From DATJGF01 sp035495315 (GTDB lineage: Bacteria; Verrucomicrobiota; Verrucomicrobiia; Limisphaerales; UBA8199), in assembly GCA_035495315.1 (NCBI GenBank), contig DATJGF010000167.1, positions 1 through 62,297 on the forward strand: a stretch of 62,297 bases of DNA, written 5' to 3'. Shown here in pieces: positions 1 to 7,613 of this stretch. Position 1 is the stretch's first letter. Each line of letters begins with the position of its first letter. Under the pieces are notes generated by a model. The model saw nothing but the letters and a program-made list of their open reading frames with translations, had not been told where the DNA came from and did not search any database. Position numbers and translations under genes: made by a program.

Positions 1-263
1 TGTCGGGAGAGCTCTGGATCTCCCAGGACGGTCACGCGGGCCGACGTGCTGCGGGCCGGGACGTCCCGCGCTCCGTGTGTCGCAAGCTCCGCACCGTTCG
101 TGATAGTATCAAGATGCGCTCCTTTCAGTGACGAAATGATACTGTCACTGGACTTGGTATCCGGATTTGCCCACACTGGCAGGATTCAGTCCATCATTTG
201 CGGGATGAATCAAACCTATGCCAGAGCTGGTGGCCGCCCAAATGCTTATTTCCTATTCTGAAC
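1..263. other. 5' edge region, no confident gene
   Basis: All three + frames stay open for some distance (one from base 3 to a stop near 129, one from base 1 to a stop near 261), but neither gives a recognisable protein, so I do not call a partial gene, although the tail of an upstream gene ending near 129 is possible. The stretch carries a 12-bp palindrome at 57-68 (CGGGACGTCCCG) and the dyad pair listed separately at 100-148. It is the leader of the anti-sigma kinase/ABC operon. Confidence 0.5.
100..148. promoter_or_regulatory. 12-bp inverted repeat / paired operator-like dyads
   Basis: GTGATAGTATCA at 100-111 is the reverse complement of TGATACTGTCAC at 137-148 except for one T-G wobble, with a 25-base spacer. 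Each arm is itself close to a dyad (TGATA-N-TATCA, centre 106; TGATA-N-TGTCA, centre 142), so it can be read as two operator half-sites with centres 36 bp apart or as one hairpin in RNA. It lies 116 bp upstream of the first gene. The symmetry is seen directly; an operator or terminator role is inference. Confidence 0.5.
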
Positions 264-716
264 ATGGTTGACCAGCTCACGCTTCAGATCAAAAACACCT
301 TCGAGGCAATCCCACCGGCCAATGATACTGCATCAGCCTGGCTTGCCGAACGCGGCGCTCCCGCGGAGATTCAATACTTCACTAACCTGGCCATTGAAGA
401 GTTTGCCACCAATTGCATCAAATACGGCTATGACGATACGAAGGAGCATTTCATTGAAGTCAGTCTTTCACTTTTCAAAGGCGAATTGCTGATGGTAATT
501 ACCGATGACGGACATCCCTTTGACCCATTGGCTGCGCCCGAACCGCAGCTCGATCTACCCGCGGAAGAGCGCTCGATTGGGGGCTTGGGCATTTACCTGG
601 TCCGCAAAATGTCGGATCGGATGGAGTACAAAAGAGAGGGCAATAAAAACCGGTTAAAACTGCGAAAGGAGTTTCGCAGGCCAAAGGCGACTAAGCCAGA
701 CGCGTTAGGGTCGTAA
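264..716 (+). CDS. RsbW-like anti-sigma regulatory kinase (HATPase_c_2)
   Basis: This 150-residue protein is a single GHKL ATPase domain of the RsbW/SpoIIAB anti-sigma class. The N box is seen in IEEFATNCIKYGY, the G1 box in TDDGHPFDP and the G2 box in GGLGIYLVRKMSD. Such proteins bind a sigma factor or another partner and phosphorylate a STAS antagonist on serine. The ATG at 264 is preferred over an upstream start at 198, which would add a Cys/Trp-rich tail unlike the family. A candidate partner, the STAS protein at 3759, lies in the same transcription unit, so the pair may form a partner switch tied to the ABC importer. No phosphatase of the RsbU type is found in this operon. Confidence 0.85.
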   Translation: MVDQLTLQIKNTFEAIPPANDTASAWLAERGAPAEIQYFTNLAIEEFATNCIKYGYDDTKEHFIEVSLSLFKGELLMVITDDGHPFDPLAAPEPQLDLPAEERSIGGLGIYLVRKMSDRMEYKREGNKNRLKLRKEFRRPKATKPDALGS

Positions 717-807
717 CAAACATCTCGACCAAGGCGGGACGTGTATGGCAACCTGACCAAAACCACGAACTATCTCGTGCTCTCTGCAGCATGGGCGTGA
801 ACCAGCA

Positions 808-3750
808 ATGTTTGAAACAGTCAGGCGCCTCGCACTCGGCGTGGCACTCATCGCGTTGGCGGCGGGCGTATTGCTCTATACGGATAGGGGATCCCGAAAC
901 CGATCCCGCCGGACTTCATCTGCGCCGACCCAAACAGAAAAGGTTTTCCGGGTTGCCCTGGTTCAGCATGCTTCACTGAATGTGCTCGAACAGGGCGCTG
1001 AAGGGCTTTTAGATACCTTGGCTGAACGCGGGTATGCTGACGGCCAGCGTCTGCAAATCCGCCGCTTCAACGCCGAGGGGGACATTGGGACCGCCAATGC
1101 CATCGCGAAAGAAGTTGCGAGCGGTGGGTTTGATTTACTGCTCACCCTCAGTACCGTCTCGCTACAAACGGTTCATAATGCGAATCGCGCGGGGTCGCAC
1201 ACGCCGCACGTGTTTGGATTGGTGACGGACCCTTACTCTGCCGGAGTTGGGATCGAAGCGACGAATCATCTGGTCCACCCACCTTATCTCGCCGGCGCGG
1301 GCTCGCTACAGCCTATCGAAAAAATTCTCCAGACGGCCAAGCTCATGCGGCCGGAATTGAAATCGGTGGGACTGGTCTGGAACGCGGCGGAAGCCAACTC
1401 GCTGGCACAAACCAAGATCGCGCGGCGCGTGTGTTCGGATCTGGGACTCAGCCTGATTGAAGCGAACGCGGAGAACACGGCCGCGGTGTTGGAGTCTGCT
1501 AATTCGGTAATCGCCCGCGGAGCCGAATGCATCTTCCTCAGCGGCGATGTCACCGTTAGCCTTGCGACCGAGCAACTCATCGCGGCCAGTCGGCGCGCAG
1601 GGATTCCCATATTTTCTGCACTTCCACCCACCGTCGAACGCGGTTCACTTTTCGACATGGGCGCGAATTATTTCGAGATCGGCCGGCACGTGGGTGCAAT
1701 CGCGGCGGATGTGCTCGATGGTAAGAATCCCTCCCAAATACCGATTGAGAACTTCGTTCCGGTGATGTTTCTCTACAATGAGACCGTCCTGGCCACCCTG
1801 CGAGATCGCTGGACAATTCCAGAAGCGGTGCGGCGGAACGCGACCGGTTCGATTACCTCGACGGCGACGAATTTGCCGCTTCTAACCGCCGCTTCAAAGA
1901 AGGCCCTTCCTAAACCTCAGCCTGGCCGGACTTACAAAATAGGTCTTGCGTATTTTGCCCCGGAAGCGGCGGCCGACGGGTGCATTAAAGGTATTTTTGA
2001 CGGGCTGGCGGCACAGGGCTTTGAAGAAGGCAAAAACCTGGAGGTCCGGCGCTCTCATGCGCAAGCCGAGATCGCCAATATCACCACGATGCTGCAGAAC
2101 TTTGACTCCTCGGACGTGGACCTCATTCTGCCGATGAGCACGCCAGTCATCAGCGGCGCCTGCGGCCTGGTAAAACATAAGCCGGTGGTGTTCACTTATT
2201 GCTCGGACCCCGTCGCGGCCGGAGCGGGAAAAACCTTTACCGATCATCTGCCCTTCCTCACGGGCATCGGCTCGTTTCCGCCGGTAGAAGACATGGTCAA
2301 CGTGATTCGCCGAACGCTTCCGGGGGCTAAATCCGTCGGTACAATCTACAACGCCTCCGAAGCAAATTCGGTGAAGGTCATTTCCGTCGCGCGGGAGGTG
2401 TTCGCGCGCGCCGAACTGAAATTGCAGGAAGTCACGGTAGCTAACCCTTCGGAAGTGCTGCAAGCCGGACAAGCCCTGGCGGGACGTTCCGTGGATGCGA
2501 TCTATATTCAGGGCGACAACACCGTGATTCAGGGATTCGACGCGGTCGTCAAAGTTGCGCGGGACGCGCGGTTGCCGCTGTTTGTTGATGACCCTGAAAC
2601 GGCGAAGCGTGGCGCGCTCGCGTGCGTGGGCCTGGGCTATTACCGCCCTGGCTACGATTTGGGCAAACCGCTCGCGCGCGTGCTGCTCGGCGAGAGCCCG
2701 AGTGGGATTCCTATTGAGAACGTATCAGAAAAAGTGATCTGGCTGGATCTGCCACAGGCAGCCGCGCTGGGGGTTAAGTTCCCGGATGATATTATCAAGG
2801 AATCTCAGTCGAGCGGGGCAAGACCCGCCGTTCGCAGCGCGAAGCAAGCGCCAGGGCGCAGGTTCAAAGTGGATCTGATCGAGTACATCGACACGCCAAA
2901 TGTTGAAGAGAACCGAGAGGGTATCCGCGCCGGACTCGAGAAAGCTGATCTCAAACCTGGACGCGATTTGGAGTTGCGGGTTCGCAACGCGCAAGGAGAC
3001 ATGGCCACCTTAAGCACGATGATAGATGCCGCCGTATCGGATCAAACTGACCTATTGCTGGTCTGCACTACGCCCGCCCTGCAAGCCGCTTTGCGACGTG
3101 CGGGCAATCACAATGTGGTCTTCTCCCTCGTGGCCAACCCGGTGATTGCCGGCGCCGGCAAAAGCAATAAAGACCACGCGCCAAATGTTACCGGCGCGTA
3201 CATTCCGGCGCCGCACCCCGAAGGCTTAGCGGCTCTGCGGCAGTGCCTGCCCAATGCCCGGCGCATTGGCACGCTGTTCGTGCCGGCCGAGGTCAATTCG
3301 GTTTACTATAAAGACGAGTTGCTCAAAGCGGCGTTACAAATTGGCCTGGAGGTCGAACTCGTTGCCGTCAGCAATAGCAACGAGATTACCGATGCCGCGA
3401 TAGCGTTGTGCGGCCGCAATGTTGACGCCGTGTGTCAGATCTCCGACAACCTGACCGGTGCCAGCTTTGCCAGCATCGCGCAAGCAACGCAACGCACCCG
3501 AATGCCGTTGATGGCTTTCGCCTCTGCTCAAGTCAAAAATGGAGCGTTTATGGCAGTTTCCCGCGATTTTTATGATGGCGGGATAGCCTCAGGTCAGATC
3601 GCCGCACGAGTATTGCGGGGCGAATCCCCTTCCCAAATCCCGTTCCAACTGGTGGAGACGATCAAATACATGTTTAATCCGGCGGCAGCCGCGGCATCCG
3701 GGGTGACCATTCCCAAGGAACTGCTTCGGCGAGGTACCGCAGTGAACTGA
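808..3750 (+). CDS. Membrane-anchored triple solute-binding protein (TrpX/ABC_sub_bind family)
   Basis: The 980-residue protein has one hydrophobic N-terminal segment (about 8-25) without a lipobox or clear cleavage site, so it is probably anchored in the inner membrane. Three homologous periplasmic binding domains follow at about 46-350, 373-670 and 684-975. Each repeats the same landmarks: a first strand (FRVALVQ, YKIGLAY, FKVDLIE), a 'dPvaaGaGk'-like segment, a 'GtiyNasEaNS'-like segment (GLVWNAAEANS, GTIYNASEANS, GTLFVPAEVNS) and a closing 'GesPsqIPie' motif. Usual members of this family are single domains of roughly 320 residues. The permease and ATPase at 5042 and 5985 are its natural partners. 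The substrate is unknown; the family includes tryptophan/tyrosine importers. Confidence 0.85.
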   Translation: MFETVRRLALGVALIALAAGVLLYTDRGSRNRSRRTSSAPTQTEKVFRVALVQHASLNVLEQGAEGLLDTLAERGYADGQRLQIRRFNAEGDIGTANAIAKEVASGGFDLLLTLSTVSLQTVHNANRAGSHTPHVFGLVTDPYSAGVGIEATNHLVHPPYLAGAGSLQPIEKILQTAKLMRPELKSVGLVWNAAEANSLAQTKIARRVCSDLGLSLIEANAENTAAVLESANSVIARGAECIFLSGDVTVSLATEQLIAASRRAGIPIFSALPPTVERGSLFDMGANYFEIGRHVGAIAADVLDGKNPSQIPIENFVPVMFLYNETVLATLRDRWTIPEAVRRNATGSITSTATNLPLLTAASKKALPKPQPGRTYKIGLAYFAPEAAADGCIKGIFDGLAAQGFEEGKNLEVRRSHAQAEIANITTMLQNFDSSDVDLILPMSTPVISGACGLVKHKPVVFTYCSDPVAAGAGKTFTDHLPFLTGIGSFPPVEDMVNVIRRTLPGAKSVGTIYNASEANSVKVISVAREVFARAELKLQEVTVANPSEVLQAGQALAGRSVDAIYIQGDNTVIQGFDAVVKVARDARLPLFVDDPETAKRGALACVGLGYYRPGYDLGKPLARVLLGESPSGIPIENVSEKVIWLDLPQAAALGVKFPDDIIKESQSSGARPAVRSAKQAPGRRFKVDLIEYIDTPNVEENREGIRAGLEKADLKPGRDLELRVRNAQGDMATLSTMIDAAVSDQTDLLLVCTTPALQAALRRAGNHNVVFSLVANPVIAGAGKSNKDHAPNVTGAYIPAPHPEGLAALRQCLPNARRIGTLFVPAEVNSVYYKDELLKAALQIGLEVELVAVSNSNEITDAAIALCGRNVDAVCQISDNLTGASFASIAQATQRTRMPLMAFASAQVKNGAFMAVSRDFYDGGIASGQIAARVLRGESPSQIPFQLVETIKYMFNPAAAAASGVTIPKELLRRGTAVN

Positions 3751-3758
3751 AACGTTTC

Positions 3759-5045
3759 GTGATAATCACCGTTCAATCACAAGCCGATCGCCACGAATTA
3801 AAACTCCAGGGACGCTTGGATGCCAATTGGGCTGACCTGGTGGCCAAGTCAATAGAGACAGCGATCCGTGCAGGACATCATGAGGTGGACCTCGATTTCG
3901 CTGAGGTCAGCTACATCAGCTCCGCGGGAATTCGCATTTTGTTGAAGTATGCCAAACAGCTCAAGGCCGCTCGAGGCGCCTTGCGCGTCGTGCGACCGAC
4001 TGATTCCGTGCTTTCGGTGATTCGATTGTCCGGTTTGGCGGGAATTCTTTTGCATCCCGCAGCCGCATCAGAAGCCACCGTCTCCGGAACATCAACAGGG
4101 CCACAAGCAACAGAGTCAGAGCCACGCCGATGGCAGCAGCAGGGGGTCAACCTTGAATCATACGAACTTTCCGCCGCTGGCGGGCTAGAGGGTCACGTCC
4201 TGGGCCGGCCCGAGGCGTTTGCCAACGGACAATTATCAGCTGCGGAAAGCCAGCGCCTGCGCTGCATAGGGGACACACTGGCTATCGGGCTAGGCGCTTT
4301 TGGCCAGCAGTCGGAGGACACACAAAATCGACTGGGCGAGTCGCTAGCCGTGGCCGGAGTGGCCGTTACGCTGCCGACGGACGGGAGCAGCGTACCCGAT
4401 TATCAGCTGATGGAGGGCGAGCTGGTGCCTGAGCTGCATTTGGTTTATGGGCTGGTAGCCAAAGGCTCATTTTCACGGCTGATAAGGTTCGAGGCAGGGC
4501 GCAGCCAGCGAGGGGTCATGGGTCTGGGAGAACTGGTCGAAACGGTTTTGCAGGAATTGAAATCGGATTGTGCAGCCTTGGCAATCCTGGCAGAGAGTGC
4601 CAGCGTTGTCGGTGCGATGCTTAAGCGCTCACCGGCCCTCGCGGGAGGCCAGGCCCTACTTGCCTTTCCAACCGTCCGCGACTGGTTAACGTTCACCACC
4701 GAACGCACGGACGAGCGAAACCTGGTCTTGATTGTGGGGATGGCAGACCGAGCACCTAAACCGGAAGCGGTGCCATCTCTCCGCCCCATTGGTCCCGGCA
4801 CGCGGGCATTTGGCCACTTCCATGCAGCGGTGTTTCCGTATCGCCCATTACCCAAAGGCAAATTAGAGCTGGCCGAAGCAGTCCACTCAGTCTTGGGCAC
4901 TGAATCGGCGCAGGTCGTGATGCACCTTTTGGCCGATGAACGCGAGTTCGAGGGTTTGGGACAAACCGACCTGATGCGCGGCGCCTGCTGGGTCGGGCCG
5001 CTGCGTTTACTCGGCCAGGCGACACCAACGAATTCTGGATTATGA
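3759..5045 (+). CDS. STAS-domain anti-sigma antagonist with unknown C-terminal domain
   Basis: The GTG start at 3759 follows the preceding stop by eight bases, and the end overlaps the permease start by four bases (ATGA). Residues 1-95 form a STAS domain of the RsbV/SpoIIAA type; the serine equivalent to the phosphorylated one is S55 in YISSAGIRI. A Pro/Thr/Gln-rich linker leads to about 280 residues that I do not recognise. That part has no transmembrane segment and no signal peptide, so it is cytoplasmic. Lying inside an ABC-transporter operon that also has an RsbW-like kinase gene, it could couple transport state to a partner switch; this is inference. Confidence 0.75.
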   Translation: MIITVQSQADRHELKLQGRLDANWADLVAKSIETAIRAGHHEVDLDFAEVSYISSAGIRILLKYAKQLKAARGALRVVRPTDSVLSVIRLSGLAGILLHPAAASEATVSGTSTGPQATESEPRRWQQQGVNLESYELSAAGGLEGHVLGRPEAFANGQLSAAESQRLRCIGDTLAIGLGAFGQQSEDTQNRLGESLAVAGVAVTLPTDGSSVPDYQLMEGELVPELHLVYGLVAKGSFSRLIRFEAGRSQRGVMGLGELVETVLQELKSDCAALAILAESASVVGAMLKRSPALAGGQALLAFPTVRDWLTFTTERTDERNLVLIVGMADRAPKPEAVPSLRPIGPGTRAFGHFHAAVFPYRPLPKGKLELAEAVHSVLGTESAQVVMHLLADEREFEGLGQTDLMRGACWVGPLRLLGQATPTNSGL

Positions 5046-5983
5046 CTTTGCTGATTGGATCCACCACGATGGGATTAATCCTGGCGCTGCTGGCGCTGGG
5101 AGTTTACCTGAGCTTTCGGATATTTAATTTCCCGGACATCACCGCCGACGGTTCAATTACGTTTGGGGCATCGGTCACATCGACACTCTTGGTGCACCAC
5201 TGGTCGCCTTTTCCGGCAACGTTGGCCGGGTTTGTCGCGGGCATGATCGCCGGAACCACGACAGGTGTGCTGCACACGAAATTCAAAATAAACGGCCTCC
5301 TCAGTGGAATCCTCGTGATGACGGCGTTGTATTCGGTAAACCTTCACGTAATGGGAAAAAGCAACGTGCCTCTGCTCAACGAGCGGACGCTAGCAACCCA
5401 GGCCGAGTCGCTCGGCTCCCGTCTATTTCGCACCCAAGAAGATCTGAACATTTTTGGCTGGACGGTCGGGGTGCGAGATGCGGCGATGTTAATGGCGGCA
5501 CTCGGGTTTATCGTGGTGGTTGGTTTGGGATTATATCTGTTCTTTCGAACCAACTTGGGAACGGCGATGCGCGCAACGGGCGATAACCCGCAGATGAATC
5601 GGGCGTTGGGTGTAAGTGTTGATTTCATCCTGATCCTGGGTCTGGCGCTTTCGAACGGATTGATTGGCCTCTCAGGAGCGCTGCTGGCGCAATACCAGGG
5701 CTTCGCGGATGTGCAAATGGGGATCGGCATGGTGGTGTGGGGCCTGGCCAGCGTCATTATCGGCGAATCACTTGTCGGCAGCCATCGGGTCGGCCTCCTA
5801 ATCACGGGCGCGGTGATGGGTTCGGTTCTGTTCCGTTTGCTGGTGGCGATCGCGCTACGCTGGGGACTCAATCCAAATGACTTGAAGCTTATCACCGCCG
5901 CGTTTGTCTTTGTTGCCCTCATCGGGCCGATGCTGCTCAGCAAGCTGAAACGAGTCTCTAGCCCCAAACCTTCCTCGGCCTGA
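5042..5983 (+). CDS. ABC transporter permease (TrpY / BPD_transp_2 type)
   Basis: The 313-residue integral membrane protein has about eight to nine hydrophobic segments and resembles branched-chain-type permeases that accompany TrpX-like binding proteins. The segment FNFPDITADGS near residue 22 and ATGDNPQMNRALGV near residue 178 are the conserved pieces I recognise; the second is the likely coupling region for the ATPase. Translation is probably coupled to the STAS gene through the ATGA overlap, and the ATPase starts one base after its stop codon. Confidence 0.88.
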   Translation: MTLLIGSTTMGLILALLALGVYLSFRIFNFPDITADGSITFGASVTSTLLVHHWSPFPATLAGFVAGMIAGTTTGVLHTKFKINGLLSGILVMTALYSVNLHVMGKSNVPLLNERTLATQAESLGSRLFRTQEDLNIFGWTVGVRDAAMLMAALGFIVVVGLGLYLFFRTNLGTAMRATGDNPQMNRALGVSVDFILILGLALSNGLIGLSGALLAQYQGFADVQMGIGMVVWGLASVIIGESLVGSHRVGLLITGAVMGSVLFRLLVAIALRWGLNPNDLKLITAAFVFVALIGPMLLSKLKRVSSPKPSSA

Positions 5984-5984
5984 T

Positions 5985-6797
5985 ATGCTCGAGCTCACGC
6001 AACTGGTCAAAACGTTCCACCCGGGAACTCCCAACGAGGTGCGCGCGTTGCGGAACGTTTCGCTTACGCTCGAGCGCGGTTCATTCCTGATCATCATTGG
6101 CACGAACGGTTCAGGCAAGTCGACGTTGCTTAATGCTGTCGCCGGGACTTTCCTGGTCGACTCCGGCAAGGTCAACCTCGCCGGGCGAAACATCACCCGC
6201 TGGCCAGAGCACAAGCGCGCAAAACTCATCGGCCGCGTCTTCCAAAATCCTTTCAGTGGCACGGCCCCCAACATGAGCATTGCCGAAAATTTGGCGATGG
6301 CCGCCCGGCGCGGCAAACCGCGGGGGCTTGGGTGGGCATTGAATCACAAGCTCAAGCGCGACATGCGTGACCGCATTCGGACTTTAAACATGGGATTGGA
6401 GGATCGGCTTGACAACGCGATTGGCAGTTTGTCCGGTGGACAGCGGCAGGCCCTGACCCTGCTGATGGCCTCTTGGCTAAAGCCGGAATTGCTGCTGCTC
6501 GACGAACATACCGCCGCCCTCGATCCCAAAAGCGCCGACCAGGTCATCCGGCTCACGCACGATATCATCAAGCGCGACAACCTGACCACATTGATGGTCA
6601 CACACTCCATGCAGCAAGCTGTCCACCTCGGCGACCGGATCGTGATGATGCACCGCGGCCAAACGCTTCATGATTTGCAGGGAGCCGAGCGGGCCCGCGT
6701 ACGTCCGGAGGATTTGCTGAAACGCTTCGACGAAGTCCGCCGCCGCGAGCAGCTTGATCCCACCGTCGCCGAAATGCTCCAACGCAGCTACATCTGA
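5985..6797 (+). CDS. ABC transporter ATP-binding protein (TrpZ-like)
   Basis: This 270-residue nucleotide-binding subunit has the full motif set: Walker A GTNGSGKST near residue 40, a Q-loop in VFQNPFSG, the signature LSGGQRQ, Walker B LLLLDEHTAAL and the H-loop in VTHSM. It energises the importer formed with the permease at 5042 and the triple binding protein at 808. It closes the operon; the next coding region lies about 800 bp away. No rho-independent terminator with a T run is visible after it. Confidence 0.93.
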   Translation: MLELTQLVKTFHPGTPNEVRALRNVSLTLERGSFLIIIGTNGSGKSTLLNAVAGTFLVDSGKVNLAGRNITRWPEHKRAKLIGRVFQNPFSGTAPNMSIAENLAMAARRGKPRGLGWALNHKLKRDMRDRIRTLNMGLEDRLDNAIGSLSGGQRQALTLLMASWLKPELLLLDEHTAALDPKSADQVIRLTHDIIKRDNLTTLMVTHSMQQAVHLGDRIVMMHRGQTLHDLQGAERARVRPEDLLKRFDEVRRREQLDPTVAEMLQRSYI

Positions 6798-6812
6798 GAA
6801 TCGACTGGGGGT

Positions 6813-6869
6813 CAGAACAAATCTACACTCCCAAGAAGCGGGCAGAACAAAGTTTCTACATTGCCGAAG
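6813..6869. repeat. Imperfect direct repeat, about 26 bp, two copies
   Basis: The unit 'cagaacaaa..tctacayt...cgaag' occurs at 6813-6838 (CAGAACAAATCTACACTCCC...) and again from 6843 (CAGAACAAAGTTTCTACATT...), about 30 bp apart and just after a GGGGGTCAG string. A third, weaker echo, ACAAATTCTCCCC, follows near 6890. Such GGGTCAG-plus-repeat stretches can mark REP/IS200-like debris, but no transposase gene is present here. Confidence 0.4.
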
Positions 6870-7181
6870 ACCTGTCGCATCGAATGGCACACAAATTCTC
6901 CCCACTTCTCGCCTTTAATGGTGCTTGACATTGATCTGTTACTCTCCACCCCTCCGCGCAAACTCAGAGTCCAATACCCGCAACGGAACAACCGTTCGAG
7001 ACGCACCGCTCGAAAGTCCAGTTGTTAAGTGAGTTACCTCTGCAACCTCGATGGTCTTCATTAGCAGGGTCGGATCGTTCAAAAACCAACGAATGCAGAC
7101 CCTTATCCTGAACGTGCCCGACTGCTCTCCGTATTCTCTGGAAGAGCGCGAGCGCCAGCAGTGTGGTAGCCTCAATTCGCC

Positions 7182-7376
7182 ATGAGAAATAGGTTCATTG
7201 GTTCCATACTTGAAGCACTTGAACAAATCAGTCACGAGCGTCCTGCGATGGGGCAACCCGAAGTTCAGAGACGCTTGTCAGGCATCGATAATACGGTGTG
7301 GCAGTTGCTCGATGATATTAAGTCCGTCAGCTATTCCAAGCGGACGCAGCGCCTCAATCTAACCGAGCGCAACTGA
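7182..7376 (+). CDS. Possible small protein, 64 residues, unknown
   Basis: The ATG-started frame encodes a hydrophilic peptide with a helical look (GSILEALEQISHE, IDNTVWQLLDDIKS) and a basic tail. I recognise no family. It has no convincing ribosome-binding site and lies inside otherwise degenerate sequence, so it may be a gene fragment or chance. It has no signal peptide or transmembrane segment. Confidence 0.22.
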   Translation: MRNRFIGSILEALEQISHERPAMGQPEVQRRLSGIDNTVWQLLDDIKSVSYSKRTQRLNLTERN

Positions 7377-7613
7377 ATTGACTCACAACCCGACCGCAAA
7401 TCCGGGTGTCGGATCTATACAATTTACATTCTCAAGATGTCAGGCGTGACACGGTTCGGAAAACGCCTGAGTATAAACGCGAGCTCCGCCAAAGAGTCAC
7501 TCCCATCAAAAACAAATTATCGAATGTGAATGTAATGTTTAGATTCGACTCCTTCGGTTTCGTGGCCCCTGCGGGCGTTAGTGCGCCACACTTTCCTTGA
7601 TGTTTGCTGACGG

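Larger units (their letters stand above)
6798..7613. other. Gene-poor gap with imperfect repeats and small hairpins
   Basis: This 816-bp stretch has no confident gene. It opens with GGGGGTCAG (6807-6815) followed by the imperfect direct repeats listed at 6813-6869. A hairpin TTCGAG/CTCGAA occupies 6995-7014, overlapping an alternative AACGG/CCGTT stem at 6982-6996, and ACCCG/CGGGT pairs at 7388-7407. The composition and broken frames suggest decayed sequence, perhaps a remnant of a REP-like element. A small open frame at 7182-7376 is given separately. Confidence 0.5.

Noticed and set aside
158..174. Possible sigma-54 promoter (TGGTATCCGGATTTGCC)
   Set aside because: The spacing between the GG and GC elements is 11 bases instead of 10, and the -24 element is poor.
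46..261. 71-codon + frame at the left edge
   Set aside because: No family, no leader, and it overlaps the dyad region; the real gene begins at 264.
198..263. Upstream ATG for the first anti-sigma kinase
   Set aside because: It adds a Cys/Trp-rich tail not seen in RsbW-like proteins; ATG 264 fits the family length.
1894..2472. 192-codon - strand frame in the triple binding-protein gene
   Set aside because: Antisense to a clear conserved domain repeat; no recognisable product.
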